Shown: positions 21,574 to 29,928 of the stretch, piece by piece | How the letters are laid out: each line of letters begins with the position of its first letter | How positions within the stretch are numbered: the first letter of the stretch is position 1 | Assembly: GCA_022822425.1 (NCBI GenBank) | Contig: JAJEBS010000226.1 | Coordinates: forward strand, 1 to 41,560 | Direction of reading: 5' to 3' | Length of the DNA stretch: 41,560 bases | From: Gemmatimonadota bacterium | GTDB taxonomy: Bacteria > Gemmatimonadota > Gemmatimonadetes > Longimicrobiales > Gaopeijiaceae | Made by a program: the position numbers and the translations under genes | The notes under the pieces: model-generated | The model's database searches: none | The model's input: the letters and a program-made list of their open reading frames with translations, nothing else | Told to the model about the DNA's origin: nothing

Positions 21574-24000
21574 CTACCCGATCAGGCGGCGAAGCGCGGC
21601 GATGTCGTCCTGGATCGAGCGCTCGATTTCGTCGGCGCGGCGGTCGGCGTCGAGTTCCTCGATCTGCGCCTCGATTTCGCGGATCCTGCCGTCCAGATCG
21701 TATGCCTCGATTTGCGCCTCGAGCTCCCGCACCTTGCCGTCGAGGTCGTATTCCTCGATCTGTGCCTCGATGGCGGCTACCCTCCCTGCGAGATCGTACT
21801 CCTCGATCTCCGCTTCAATCTCCCGCATCCCCTCGCGCTCAAGGTCGGCCACTTCCTGCTCGAGTTCGGCTCGTCGCGCAGCGAAATCTTGCTCGATCTG
21901 TTGCAGATTGTCCGCCAGGGTCGCCCAGTCATCCGCCAATTCCGCCATGTCGCCCATCGTCTCCTGCACCTCGGGTGTCTCCAGGGCCGCGGCCGCGACC
22001 TGCAGCGCTTCCGCCAGGTCGCCTGTTTCCAACGCTTGCCTGGCCGCCTCGATGGCTTCCTGGACGTCGACGCGTTCCAGGGACTCCCGCACGGATTCCG
22101 ATACTTCCCGTATTCTGGCTGTGGCCGAGGCATGCCTGGCGGTCTGCCCGCGCAAGACGGCGACGTGTCCTCGATGAGCGGCGACTTCTCCGCGCAGCGT
22201 GGCGACCTGTCCTCGGTGGGCGGCGATCTCCCCGTGTAGCGTGGCGACTTGTCCTCGGTGGGTGGCGATCCTCCCCCGCAGTGTTGAGACGTGCCCTCTG
22301 TGCACGGCGATCTCTCCGCGCAGGCTGGCTTGTTCGCCGCGAATCTGCTGCGCATCGAGGTAACCGTTCATCACCGTCAGCATCAGGTCGCGCCATTCCT
22401 CGGCCTCGTCGTCAAAGGTCTCGGGGCGACCATCGATGCTCCAGCCGTACTCCAGGCCGCTGGGGCCGGGAGTGACCACCAACCGGTGCAATCGCTCCGC
22501 CTGCGACTCGAGCACCAGCCAACTGTCGGCATCCAGGCTCTGGATGGTGGTACCATTCGACGCCATCTCGACGTTGCCGGTGGTGCGCATGCACAGGCGC
22601 ATGCCGTCCACGCGGCGCTGGAGGGTCCATTCGCCCCCTTGCCGCCTGACAGTCACCCCATTTCCGGGGTCGCATGCGAACGCCTGCTGGCCGGCGTCCC
22701 GCGCGACCTCGGGCGCGGCCAGCGCTGCCTCCGGCACCGAAGCCGGCTCCGGCGGAAGCTCTGACACGGGAGTCGACACGGGCGCCGGGTTCGCCGACGA
22801 CGCGGGCTCTGCCGACGGCGCGGGAATCACGCGTTCCTGCGGCTGCGCCTCGCCCGGGACCGTCGGCTCCACCTGGGGCGAGGGCTGTGGGTCCGGATCC
22901 CTGGGGACTGGATTGGCGCAGGCGATGAGCGTCCCCGCCAATCCGATCCCCGCCAGCGCGGCGATGGTGCGGGCGAACGAATAGCGGGGGCGATGCTGTT
23001 TCAGGATGGACATGATTCGGTTCTCCAGTTGCGAGCGCTGTACCACGGGGAGGGCCAGCAGGGCGCGATGGTCCGTCGTCTCCGACGCGAGCGTGAACAG
23101 GTGCCGGGCGTATTCCGAGGGGCGCGTGCCGAGTTCCAGCACCTCCTCGTCGCACGATCGCTCGGCGGCGATGGCCGCGGCCCGCCACGCCGGCCAGCTG
23201 AGGGGGTGGAACCAGTAGAGGGCCACCACGCATCGGCCCATGACCTGCCGTAGTGCGTCGCGGCGCCGGACATGGATCAGCTCGTGGGCCAGCACCACCG
23301 CCCGTCGCTCGGGCGACCAGGCCTCCGCGACCGACGGCAGCAGGATCACCGGCCTCCAGGGACCACCCGCCATCGGTGTGGGCACCTTCGGGCTTATCAG
23401 GATCCGGACCTGGCTCCGCATCCGCAGGCGTCGTCGAATCGTGTCGGCCTGGTGTCGCCACGCCGGGTTTCGCACCGGCGCCGCCGCGCGGACCAGCTTC
23501 CGAAAGCGAAGGCTCCCGACCCCGAGAGAGATCAGGGCGGCACCACAGCCCAAAGCCCAGATCAGAAACGCGAGACCGGCGAGGGTCAGCGGGGCGCGTA
23601 CATCGCCTGCTCCGGGTTGGGACGGGCTCGACGCCTCCGTGTCGGAGCCGGATAAAGCCATGGAGCCTTCCATCCGCCGCGGGGACCCTGATGAAATGGT
23701 GGAGCCGAGGGTCTCACGCGCAATTCCCGGAGCCGACGCCTCCTCGACCGCCAACACGAAGGACTCGCCCCTGGTCTCGACGTCCCGGGCCGGCAGGATG
23801 GGCACCGTCCACGACGGGCCCAGCAGGCTCAGCACAGGCAACGCCAGCAGAAGCACGAACGCCGTCGTCCAGAGGAGGTGCAGGGTTCTCGCCGATCCCC
23901 GGCGCGCGAACCACGCCAGGGCCAGCGCCAGGCAGAGGACCAGAGTGGCTTTTGCAACCACTCCCGCAACACCCGCCGCGACGACGCCCAGCCCGCTCAC
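21574..24000 (-). CDS. M56 (BlaR1-type) membrane metallopeptidase with repeat-rich sensor tail
   Basis: The 808-residue protein begins with four membrane helices and an M56 zinc-peptidase domain: VVLAHELIHVRRRD (HExxH, about residue 240) and the third ligand in AAERSCDEEVLEL. A further helix near residue 350 leads to CANPVPRDP and a Pro/Glu-rich linker. The periplasmic part has a small beta domain (GGEWTLQRRVDGMRLCM) and two blocks of tandem repeats: about four 14-residue units (LRGEIAVHRGHVST type) and four 16-residue units (EAQIEEYDLDGKVREL type), with an acidic coiled-coil between. In BlaR1-like systems the sensor domain triggers the peptidase, which leads to cleavage of the BlaI repressor. 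Here the sensor is not a penicillin-binding domain. The gene overlaps blaI-like by four bases. Confidence 0.88.
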   Translation of the reverse strand: MSGLGVVAAGVAGVVAKATLVLCLALALAWFARRGSARTLHLLWTTAFVLLLALPVLSLLGPSWTVPILPARDVETRGESFVLAVEEASAPGIARETLGSTISSGSPRRMEGSMALSGSDTEASSPSQPGAGDVRAPLTLAGLAFLIWALGCGAALISLGVGSLRFRKLVRAAAPVRNPAWRHQADTIRRRLRMRSQVRILISPKVPTPMAGGPWRPVILLPSVAEAWSPERRAVVLAHELIHVRRRDALRQVMGRCVVALYWFHPLSWPAWRAAAIAAERSCDEEVLELGTRPSEYARHLFTLASETTDHRALLALPVVQRSQLENRIMSILKQHRPRYSFARTIAALAGIGLAGTLIACANPVPRDPDPQPSPQVEPTVPGEAQPQERVIPAPSAEPASSANPAPVSTPVSELPPEPASVPEAALAAPEVARDAGQQAFACDPGNGVTVRRQGGEWTLQRRVDGMRLCMRTTGNVEMASNGTTIQSLDADSWLVLESQAERLHRLVVTPGPSGLEYGWSIDGRPETFDDEAEEWRDLMLTVMNGYLDAQQIRGEQASLRGEIAVHRGHVSTLRGRIATHRGQVATLHGEIAAHRGQVATLRGEVAAHRGHVAVLRGQTARHASATARIREVSESVRESLERVDVQEAIEAARQALETGDLAEALQVAAAALETPEVQETMGDMAELADDWATLADNLQQIEQDFAARRAELEQEVADLEREGMREIEAEIEEYDLAGRVAAIEAQIEEYDLDGKVRELEAQIEAYDLDGRIREIEAQIEELDADRRADEIERSIQDDIAALRRLIG
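21625..21816 (-). repeat. Tandem 48-bp repeat, four copies
   Basis: Four 48-bp units at 21816-21769, 21768-21721, 21720-21673 and 21672-21625 encode 16-residue units starting EAEIEEYDL, EAQIEEYDL, EAQIEAYDL and EAQIEELDA. A fifth, degenerate unit ends the protein. They build an acidic coiled-coil at the C-terminus of the M56 protein. Confidence 0.85.
22156..22323 (-). repeat. Tandem 42-bp repeat, four copies
   Basis: Four 42-bp units (22323-22282, 22281-22240, 22239-22198, 22197-22156) encode 14-residue units of the pattern LRGEIAxHRGxVAT, with a fifth partial unit after them. A 14-residue period with Leu/Val/Ile every 3-4 positions is two heptads, so this is a repetitive coiled coil in the M56 protein. 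Confidence 0.88.
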
Positions 24001-24380
24001 CGTCCTTCCCCCGCCGCTTCATCGATCATCGCCTTGATGCGCGCCCGCTCGGCCGGCGTCAGATCGCCTTCCCGGAGCTTCAGGAGCGTGGCGACCGCGC
24101 CCTCCACGGAGCCACCGAAGAACGTCGACAGCACGTGACGCATGGCGGAGCGGCTCGCGCGGGGAGCCGGCGTGGTCGGCGAGTAGACGTAGCGGGGACC
24201 GTCCAGTTCCCGGGTCAGTTGTCCCTTGTTGATCAGGATGCGCAGGATCGAGCGGACGGCCGAATCCGTCGGCGGGTTTGACATGCGCTCCCGAATCTGG
24301 ACCGCGGTGGCGCCGCCCGTCTCGTAGAGGATGTCCATCACCTGCCGTTCTCGCCTGCTCAGCGGGGGAAGTTCGCTCAC
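23997..24380 (-). CDS. BlaI/MecI-family transcriptional repressor
   Basis: The 127-residue protein is a winged helix-turn-helix repressor of the BlaI/CopY group. It opens with LSRRERQVMDILYETGGATA, and continues with VQIRERMSNPPTDSAVRSIL (recognition helix) and GQLTRELDGPRYVYSPTTP (wing). The C-terminal half (FFGGSVEGAVATLLKL) is the dimerisation and proteolysis region. It overlaps the M56 gene by four bases, the normal pairing with a BlaR1-type peptidase. It probably represses its own operon and perhaps other envelope genes. Confidence 0.93.
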   Translation of the reverse strand: MSELPPLSRRERQVMDILYETGGATAVQIRERMSNPPTDSAVRSILRILINKGQLTRELDGPRYVYSPTTPAPRASRSAMRHVLSTFFGGSVEGAVATLLKLREGDLTPAERARIKAMIDEAAGEGR

Positions 24381-24392
24381 GTGTCTCGCGCT

Positions 24393-24478
24393 CCGGATGG
24401 GTTGTTGCCTCTGATGCCGGATGGGTCGTTCCTCTGGAGGCCCAGTGGCCCGCCGCCAGGGACATCATGGGACATGTC
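24393..24478 (-). promoter_or_regulatory. Direct repeats and palindrome upstream of the blaI-like gene
   Basis: A near-identical sequence occurs twice at 24393-24413 and 24417-24437 (CCGGATGGGT, then T/CGTT, then CCTCTG), 24 bp apart, just upstream of the repressor's ATG. Further out, the perfect 8-bp palindrome GACATGTC lies at 24471-24478, with a partial GGGACAT copy ten bases before. BlaI-type operators are ACA-TGT dyads, so the palindrome is a candidate operator. The divergent SDR gene shares the region. Confidence 0.4.
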
Positions 24479-24600
24479 TGCTGAAAAATCAACATCCCAT
24501 CTCTCGCCACAATCCGCGAAAGATGTGAGCTTGGGGCGGACGAGCGGTGCGGCACGCCAGTGGCGCCCATCGGACGTGCACCTTCAGGGGAGCCGGCGAA

Positions 24601-25389
24601 GTGATCTCACTCGAGGGCAGGAACGCGATCGTCACGGGAGCGGCGAGAGGCATCGGGGCCGCGTGCGCGCTGGCGTTTGCGCGTCATGGGGCGAACGTGG
24701 TGCTGGGCGACGTGCTGGAGGAGGACTGCGCCGAAACCGCGCGCCGCATTCGCGACGAGACGCGGGCGTCCACCGTGTCGATTCGGGCGGACGTGAGCCT
24801 GGAGGAGGATTGCGCGGGGTTGCTCGACGCCTGCACGAAGCATTTCGGCGCCTGCGACATCCTTCTGAACAACGCGGGCATCATCGTGCCGGGATCGATT
24901 CTGGACGGCGCCGTCGAGGACTTCGATCGCGTGCTGTCGGTCAACCTGCGGGGTACCTATCTGATGTCGCGGCTCGCCGCTCGTCACATGGTGGAGCGGG
25001 GCGTGAAGGGGTCCATCGTCAACATGTCGTCCACCAACGCGGTCGTGACGATTCCGAACCAGCTCGCCTACGCGGTCTCCAAGGGCGGGGTGGCGCAGCT
25101 CACCCGGGTGATGGCGATGGCGCTCGCGCCGCACGACATCCGGGTCAACGCGATCGGGCCGGGTTCCATCGCCACGAAACTGCTGGACGAGGTGATGGCC
25201 GACGAAGAGGCCCGGCGCACGATTCTGTCGCGGACGCCGATGGGGCGGGTGGGAGAGCCCGAGGAGGTCGCGGGCGTGGCGGTCTTCCTGGCCAGCGACT
25301 ACGCGTCCTACCTCACCGGCGAGACCATCTATCCGGACGGTGGCAGGCTGGCGCTGAACTACACGGTTCCGCTGCGCGAGGATGGCTGA
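24601..25389 (+). CDS. Short-chain dehydrogenase/reductase (classical SDR)
   Basis: I start it at GTG 24601, behind AGGGGAG; the frame is open upstream to 24547 but that part does not fit an SDR. The 262-residue enzyme has all classical SDR marks: AIVTGAARGIGAACALAFAR (cofactor), ILLNNAGIIVPGS, the catalytic serine in SIVNMSSTNAV, and YAVSKGGVAQLTRV. FLASDYASYLTGETIYPDGG is the usual ending. Asp after the second strand (VVLGDVLEED) suggests NAD rather than NADP. It is the upstream partner of a fused hydantoinase, whose start overlaps its end by 8 nt. Confidence 0.92.
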   Translation: MISLEGRNAIVTGAARGIGAACALAFARHGANVVLGDVLEEDCAETARRIRDETRASTVSIRADVSLEEDCAGLLDACTKHFGACDILLNNAGIIVPGSILDGAVEDFDRVLSVNLRGTYLMSRLAARHMVERGVKGSIVNMSSTNAVVTIPNQLAYAVSKGGVAQLTRVMAMALAPHDIRVNAIGPGSIATKLLDEVMADEEARRTILSRTPMGRVGEPEEVAGVAVFLASDYASYLTGETIYPDGGRLALNYTVPLREDG

Positions 25390-28300
25390 GGGTTCCCGGC
25401 AGGGCATGAAGGCGCCCGGGGCGCGGCTGGCGATCGACATCGGCGGGACCTTCACCGATGTTGCGCTGGAGGCCGGCGGGTCGCCCGTCACCACCAAGGT
25501 GCTCACCACTCCGGCGGCGCCCGAGCAGGGGGTGTTGGCCGGGGTGCGCAAGGTGCTGGAGATCGCCGGCGTGGCGCCCTCGGCGGTGCGGCTGGTCATC
25601 CACGGGACCACCCTGGCGACCAACGCGATCATCGAGCGCAGAGGCGCGCGCACGGCTCTGATCGTCACATCGGGACATCGCGACGCCCTGGAGATGGCGC
25701 GCGAGAACCGCTTCGAGCAGTACGACATCAGCATCGACCGGCCCGAGCCCCTGGTGCCGCGCCGCCTGCGCCTGCCTGTGCGCGAGCGCGTCGATCGTCA
25801 CGGACGCGTGCTGGTGCCGCTGGACGAAGGGTCGGTGCGCGCACTGCTTCCGGTGCTGGACGAACACGGGGTCGAGGCCGTGGCCGTGGGGCTGATCCAC
25901 GGCTACGCCAACCCGGACCACGAGCGGCGCATCGGCGCGATTCTGGCATCGGAGCGCCCGGCGCTTGCGGTGACGCTGGCCTCGGATGTGTGCCCGGAGG
26001 TGCGCGAGTACGAACGGCTGTCGACTGCGTGCGCCAACGCGTATGTCCAGCCGCTCATGTCCCGCTACCTGAAGGGGCTGGCGGAGTCGCTGGCGGCTTC
26101 GGGGCTCGACTGCCCCTTTCTGCTCATGACCTCCGGAGGAGGGCTCACGACGCTCGAAACCGCCATGGCGGCACCCGTGCGGCTGGTGGAATCCGGTCCC
26201 GCGGGCGGTGCGATTCTGGCGAGCCACCTGGCGCGGCGGCTGGAGTTGGGCGACGTGCTCTCCTTCGACATGGGGGGCACGACGGCGAAGCTGTGCGTGA
26301 TCGACGGGGGCCGGCCGCTGCAGTCGCGCGCGTTCGAGGTGGCCCGCAGCTACCGCTTCAGGAAGGGGAGCGGGTTGCCGGTACGCATTCCGGTGATCGA
26401 AATGGTCGAGATCGGGGCGGGCGGCGGATCCATTGCCGCGGTGGACGACCTCGACCGCATCGAGGTGGGGCCGGCCAGCGCCGGGTCCGAACCCGGGCCG
26501 GCGGCGTACTGCCGGGGCGGGACCGAACCTACCGTCACCGACGCGGATGTGGTGCTGGGCCGCATCGATCCGGCCTTCTTCGCGGGAGGCGCGATCCCTC
26601 TCGACCGCGCGCGGGCGGCGGCGGCCATTCGCAACGAGGCGGGGGCGAGACTTGGGCTGGATGAGACGAACGCCGCCCTCGGCATCAGCGAGATGGTGGA
26701 CGAGAACATGTCCAACGCCGCGCGAACGCACGCGATCGAGTGGGGGAAAGGGCTGGCCGGCCGGACGCTGGTGGCGTTCGGGGGCTCGGCGCCCATCCAC
26801 GCGGCCCGTCTGGCGGACAAGCTCGAACTCGACTGCTTTCTGGTCCCGGCCGACGCCGGAGTGGGTTCGGCGGTGGGCTTCCTCCTGGCGCCGATTTCAT
26901 ACGAAGTGGTGCGCAGCCGCTACATGCGCCTGTCGGCGTTCGACGCCACGGTGGTCTGCGCCGTCATGCACGAGATGCGGGACGAAGCGACCGCCGTGGT
27001 CGCGCGGGGAGCTCCCGGCGCCGGGACCACCGAGGTCGTGCGCGCCTATATGCGCTACGTGGGGCAGGGCCACGAGATCGGGGTGGAGGTGCCTCGGGAG
27101 GTGGCGGTGGGCACGGGCTCTGCAGCGGGTAGCGGCTCTGCGGCGGGCGACGATTCCAAGGACGCCCTGCGGAGGGCCTTCGACCATGCCTACCGGGCCG
27201 TGTACGGTCGCGTCATTCCGGGGCTGGATGTGGAGGTGCTGAGCTGGACGCTGGTGGTGACCGCGGACTCGCCGGCCGGTAGGTTGGGGGCGGGCGGCGA
27301 TGGGTCGGCCGGGATGGTTACGGGCGGTGAGATACCCATGCGGGAACCGGGGGACACGTCTTCCGGGTCGGCGCAGCTGATCGGTCGGGACGCGGCCGCG
27401 GAAAGCCACCTGTCCGAGCCACATCTGTCCGGGGGCCCGCCCCAACCGGGTTCGTCCGGGGGTTCGCCCATCTCTGCCGCGCTCCGGCCGGTCCGCTGGT
27501 CCGAACTGGTCGACGGGGCGGAGGGTGGTCCGGTCGCGGCGGCGGTGCACCCCCGTCGCAGGCTGTGGGAGGGCGTGCGGGTCGAGGGACCGGCTTTGGT
27601 CGTAGAGACCCAGACCACCACGGTCGTCCCGGGGGGGTGGGGGGCGGTGGTGCTCCCCGGCGGGCACCTGCTGGTGCGCCGAAACAGTGACCCTGCCGCG
27701 GTCGCCAGTCTCGCATCCAGCCGCCCGGGATCCGAAACCGACCGTGCAGCACACACATCCATGGACCCGGACGGAACATCGACGGACCCTGAGCGCCAGT
27801 CCGCTGGCACGGTGCCCGACTCCCCCCTTCCCGAATCCACATCCGAGCGCCCCGCACCCACGTCCGTCGATCCCATACACAAATCCACACGCCCCGCACG
27901 AGAGCCTCGCGGTCCCCATCCGACATCCCCCCGCCCCGCCCTTTCCGTCCTTCAGGACCAGATCATGTGGAGCCGCCTCCTGTCGGTTGTGGAGGAGCAG
28001 GCCCGCACCCTGGTGCGCACTGCCTTTTCCACACCGGTCCGGGAGGCGGGCGACCTCTCCGCGGGTGTCTTCGACCTGTCCGGACGCATGCTCGCGCAGG
28101 CCGTCACCGGCACCCCCGGACACGTCAACGCGATGGCGGAATCGGTGGGGTTCTTCCTGCGCGACCATCCCCTCCCGACCCTCGTCGACGGCGATGTCCT
28201 CATCACCAACGATCCCTGGGAGGGAACCGGCCACCTGAACGACTTCACGGTCGTGACCCCGGCCTTCGTCTCGGGACGTCCGGCAGCTCTTTTCGCCGCT

Positions 28301-29608
28301 ACCAGCCACATCGCCGACGTGGGCGGCCGCGGCTTCGGAGCCGACGCCAACCAGGTGTTCGAAGAGGGCGTGCGCATCCCCATCGGATACCTGATGCGCG
28401 CCGGTCGCGTGGACGAAACCCTGATTCGCCTCATCCGCGCCAACGTGCGCGACCCCGACGTAGCCCAGGGCGACCTCTACTCTCTCGCCGCCTGCAACCG
28501 CACCGGCTGCGAACGCCTCGCGGCGATGATGGCCGAGTTCGGGCTCGATTCCCTGGATCCGCTCGCGGAGATGGTCGTTTCCGCGTCCCGTCGCGCCATG
28601 CTGGCGCGCATCGGCGCCCTGCGTCCGGGCACCTATCGCCATCACATGAGGATCGACGGATACGACCACGACCTCGACCTCGCCTGTGCCCTGACCGTCT
28701 CGCCCGACGGCATCCGCATCGACTTCGACGGCACCTCGCCCATGTCCCCGCGCGGCATCAACGTGCCCCTCACCTATACCCGAGCCTACGCCTCCTTCGG
28801 CGTCCGCTGCGTGGTGGGCTCCGAGGTGCCCAACAACGCGGGGTCGCTCAGCACGATCTCGGTCGGCGCCCCGAGCGGGTCCATCCTGAACGCCCCGCCG
28901 CCCGCCGCCGTCGCAGCCCGCCACGCCATCGGCCAGATGCTGCCCGATGTGGTGCTCGGGTGCCTGGAGCAGGCGATGGAACCCGGATCCGTCCCCGCGG
29001 AGGGAGCCTCGTGCCTCTGGAATCCGGTGCTGCTGGGCGGCCCGGGCCTGACCGGCACCCACCCGTACAGCGGCTCCGAGCCCTTCGTGGTCAATCCCTT
29101 CCACACCGGGGGCACGGGCGCCCGCCCGGGCAAGGACGGGCTCTCGGCCACCGCCTTTCCCTCCGGCGTCCGCAGCACGCCCATCGAAATCACCGAAACC
29201 GTGGCCCCGCTCATCTTCTGGAGAAAGGAGTACATCCCCGACTCCGGAGGGCCCGGCGAGTTCCGGGGCGGCCTGGGCCAGGTCATGGAGATTTCCCACG
29301 CCTCCGGCGAACCCTTCGCCATCTCCAAGATGTTCGAACGGGTCCGCAACCCTGCCCGGGGTCGTGCGGGCGGCGGCGATGGCGCGCTGGGCCGGGTCCA
29401 CGTGCCGAACCTCGGGGAACTCCGCGCCAAGGGCCGCGAAGTGGTGCCGCCCGGCCACCGCGTCGTATTGGAAACCCCGGGAGGAGGCGGCCTCGGCGAC
29501 CCGCGGCACCGTTCTCGCGAGCACATCCGGGACGACGTGCTCGACGGCTACGTTACGGAACCGGCGGCAACGAAAGACTACGGACTCGTCACTGGAGAGC
29601 CCGACTAG
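25382..29608 (+). CDS. Fused hydantoinase A-hydantoinase B (5-oxoprolinase-type) protein
   Basis: The 1408-residue protein joins HyuA and HyuB in one chain. The HyuA half (about 1-770) is an actin-like ATPase: ARLAIDIGGTFTDVAL near residue 15, VIHGTTLATNAIIERRGA, and DVLSFDMGGTTAKLCV. The HyuB half (about 853-1408) begins DQIMWSRLLSVVEEQARTLV and has ITNDPWEGTGHLNDFTVV and ETPGGGGLGDP. Such enzymes use ATP to open 5-oxoproline, hydantoin or related rings. The normal fused length is about 1280; the excess is a Gly/Ser/Pro-rich insert near residues 635-700 and a Pro/Ser/Thr/Asp-rich linker of about 80 residues at about 770-852. Start ATG 25382 overlaps the SDR gene. The substrate is not known. 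Confidence 0.9.
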   Translation: MAEGSRQGMKAPGARLAIDIGGTFTDVALEAGGSPVTTKVLTTPAAPEQGVLAGVRKVLEIAGVAPSAVRLVIHGTTLATNAIIERRGARTALIVTSGHRDALEMARENRFEQYDISIDRPEPLVPRRLRLPVRERVDRHGRVLVPLDEGSVRALLPVLDEHGVEAVAVGLIHGYANPDHERRIGAILASERPALAVTLASDVCPEVREYERLSTACANAYVQPLMSRYLKGLAESLAASGLDCPFLLMTSGGGLTTLETAMAAPVRLVESGPAGGAILASHLARRLELGDVLSFDMGGTTAKLCVIDGGRPLQSRAFEVARSYRFRKGSGLPVRIPVIEMVEIGAGGGSIAAVDDLDRIEVGPASAGSEPGPAAYCRGGTEPTVTDADVVLGRIDPAFFAGGAIPLDRARAAAAIRNEAGARLGLDETNAALGISEMVDENMSNAARTHAIEWGKGLAGRTLVAFGGSAPIHAARLADKLELDCFLVPADAGVGSAVGFLLAPISYEVVRSRYMRLSAFDATVVCAVMHEMRDEATAVVARGAPGAGTTEVVRAYMRYVGQGHEIGVEVPREVAVGTGSAAGSGSAAGDDSKDALRRAFDHAYRAVYGRVIPGLDVEVLSWTLVVTADSPAGRLGAGGDGSAGMVTGGEIPMREPGDTSSGSAQLIGRDAAAESHLSEPHLSGGPPQPGSSGGSPISAALRPVRWSELVDGAEGGPVAAAVHPRRRLWEGVRVEGPALVVETQTTTVVPGGWGAVVLPGGHLLVRRNSDPAAVASLASSRPGSETDRAAHTSMDPDGTSTDPERQSAGTVPDSPLPESTSERPAPTSVDPIHKSTRPAREPRGPHPTSPRPALSVLQDQIMWSRLLSVVEEQARTLVRTAFSTPVREAGDLSAGVFDLSGRMLAQAVTGTPGHVNAMAESVGFFLRDHPLPTLVDGDVLITNDPWEGTGHLNDFTVVTPAFVSGRPAALFAATSHIADVGGRGFGADANQVFEEGVRIPIGYLMRAGRVDETLIRLIRANVRDPDVAQGDLYSLAACNRTGCERLAAMMAEFGLDSLDPLAEMVVSASRRAMLARIGALRPGTYRHHMRIDGYDHDLDLACALTVSPDGIRIDFDGTSPMSPRGINVPLTYTRAYASFGVRCVVGSEVPNNAGSLSTISVGAPSGSILNAPPPAAVAARHAIGQMLPDVVLGCLEQAMEPGSVPAEGASCLWNPVLLGGPGLTGTHPYSGSEPFVVNPFHTGGTGARPGKDGLSATAFPSGVRSTPIEITETVAPLIFWRKEYIPDSGGPGEFRGGLGQVMEISHASGEPFAISKMFERVRNPARGRAGGGDGALGRVHVPNLGELRAKGREVVPPGHRVVLETPGGGGLGDPRHRSREHIRDDVLDGYVTEPAATKDYGLVTGEPD

Positions 29609-29928
29609 GAGTCTGCGCTGCAGGAATCGCGCACTACTACCTATGGCATGCCAACACGCCCATACCACTACCTGTCGTGTGTTCGAGGGCCTTGGATCGT
29701 TCTGCGGTACAAGCTGCTAGCCGGTGTTTCGACGGCAGAGTCCTTCCTCCGAAACGCGTGGTCGCGGAAACGGCTGCAGTCAGATTGCCGCGTCGATGAT
29801 CTTCCAGAGCACGCGGCCGACGAACTAGAGCGCTCGCCACGCGTGACCCCATGCCCGCCTGAGCACGCCCGGAGGTCTCTTCCTCCCGCGAACCGCCATC
29901 GGCTGGCCGGGGCTGCGCAAAATCAGCA
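29609..29928. other. 320-nt convergent intergenic region
   Basis: Between the convergent hydantoinase and M42 genes I find no gene I can recognise. Short frames exist on both strands (71 residues on minus, up to 131 on plus), but neither has a ribosome-binding site or a recognised family. The base composition is less GC-biased than the flanks, and CCGGAGG...CCTCCCG at about 29869-29888 could form a short hairpin. It may be the remnant of a lost gene. Confidence 0.35.

Noticed and set aside
26897-29668. A 923-residue frame antisense to the hydantoinase
   Set aside because: GC-rich shadow: no start signal, no known domain, and the plus strand encodes a well-defined protein.
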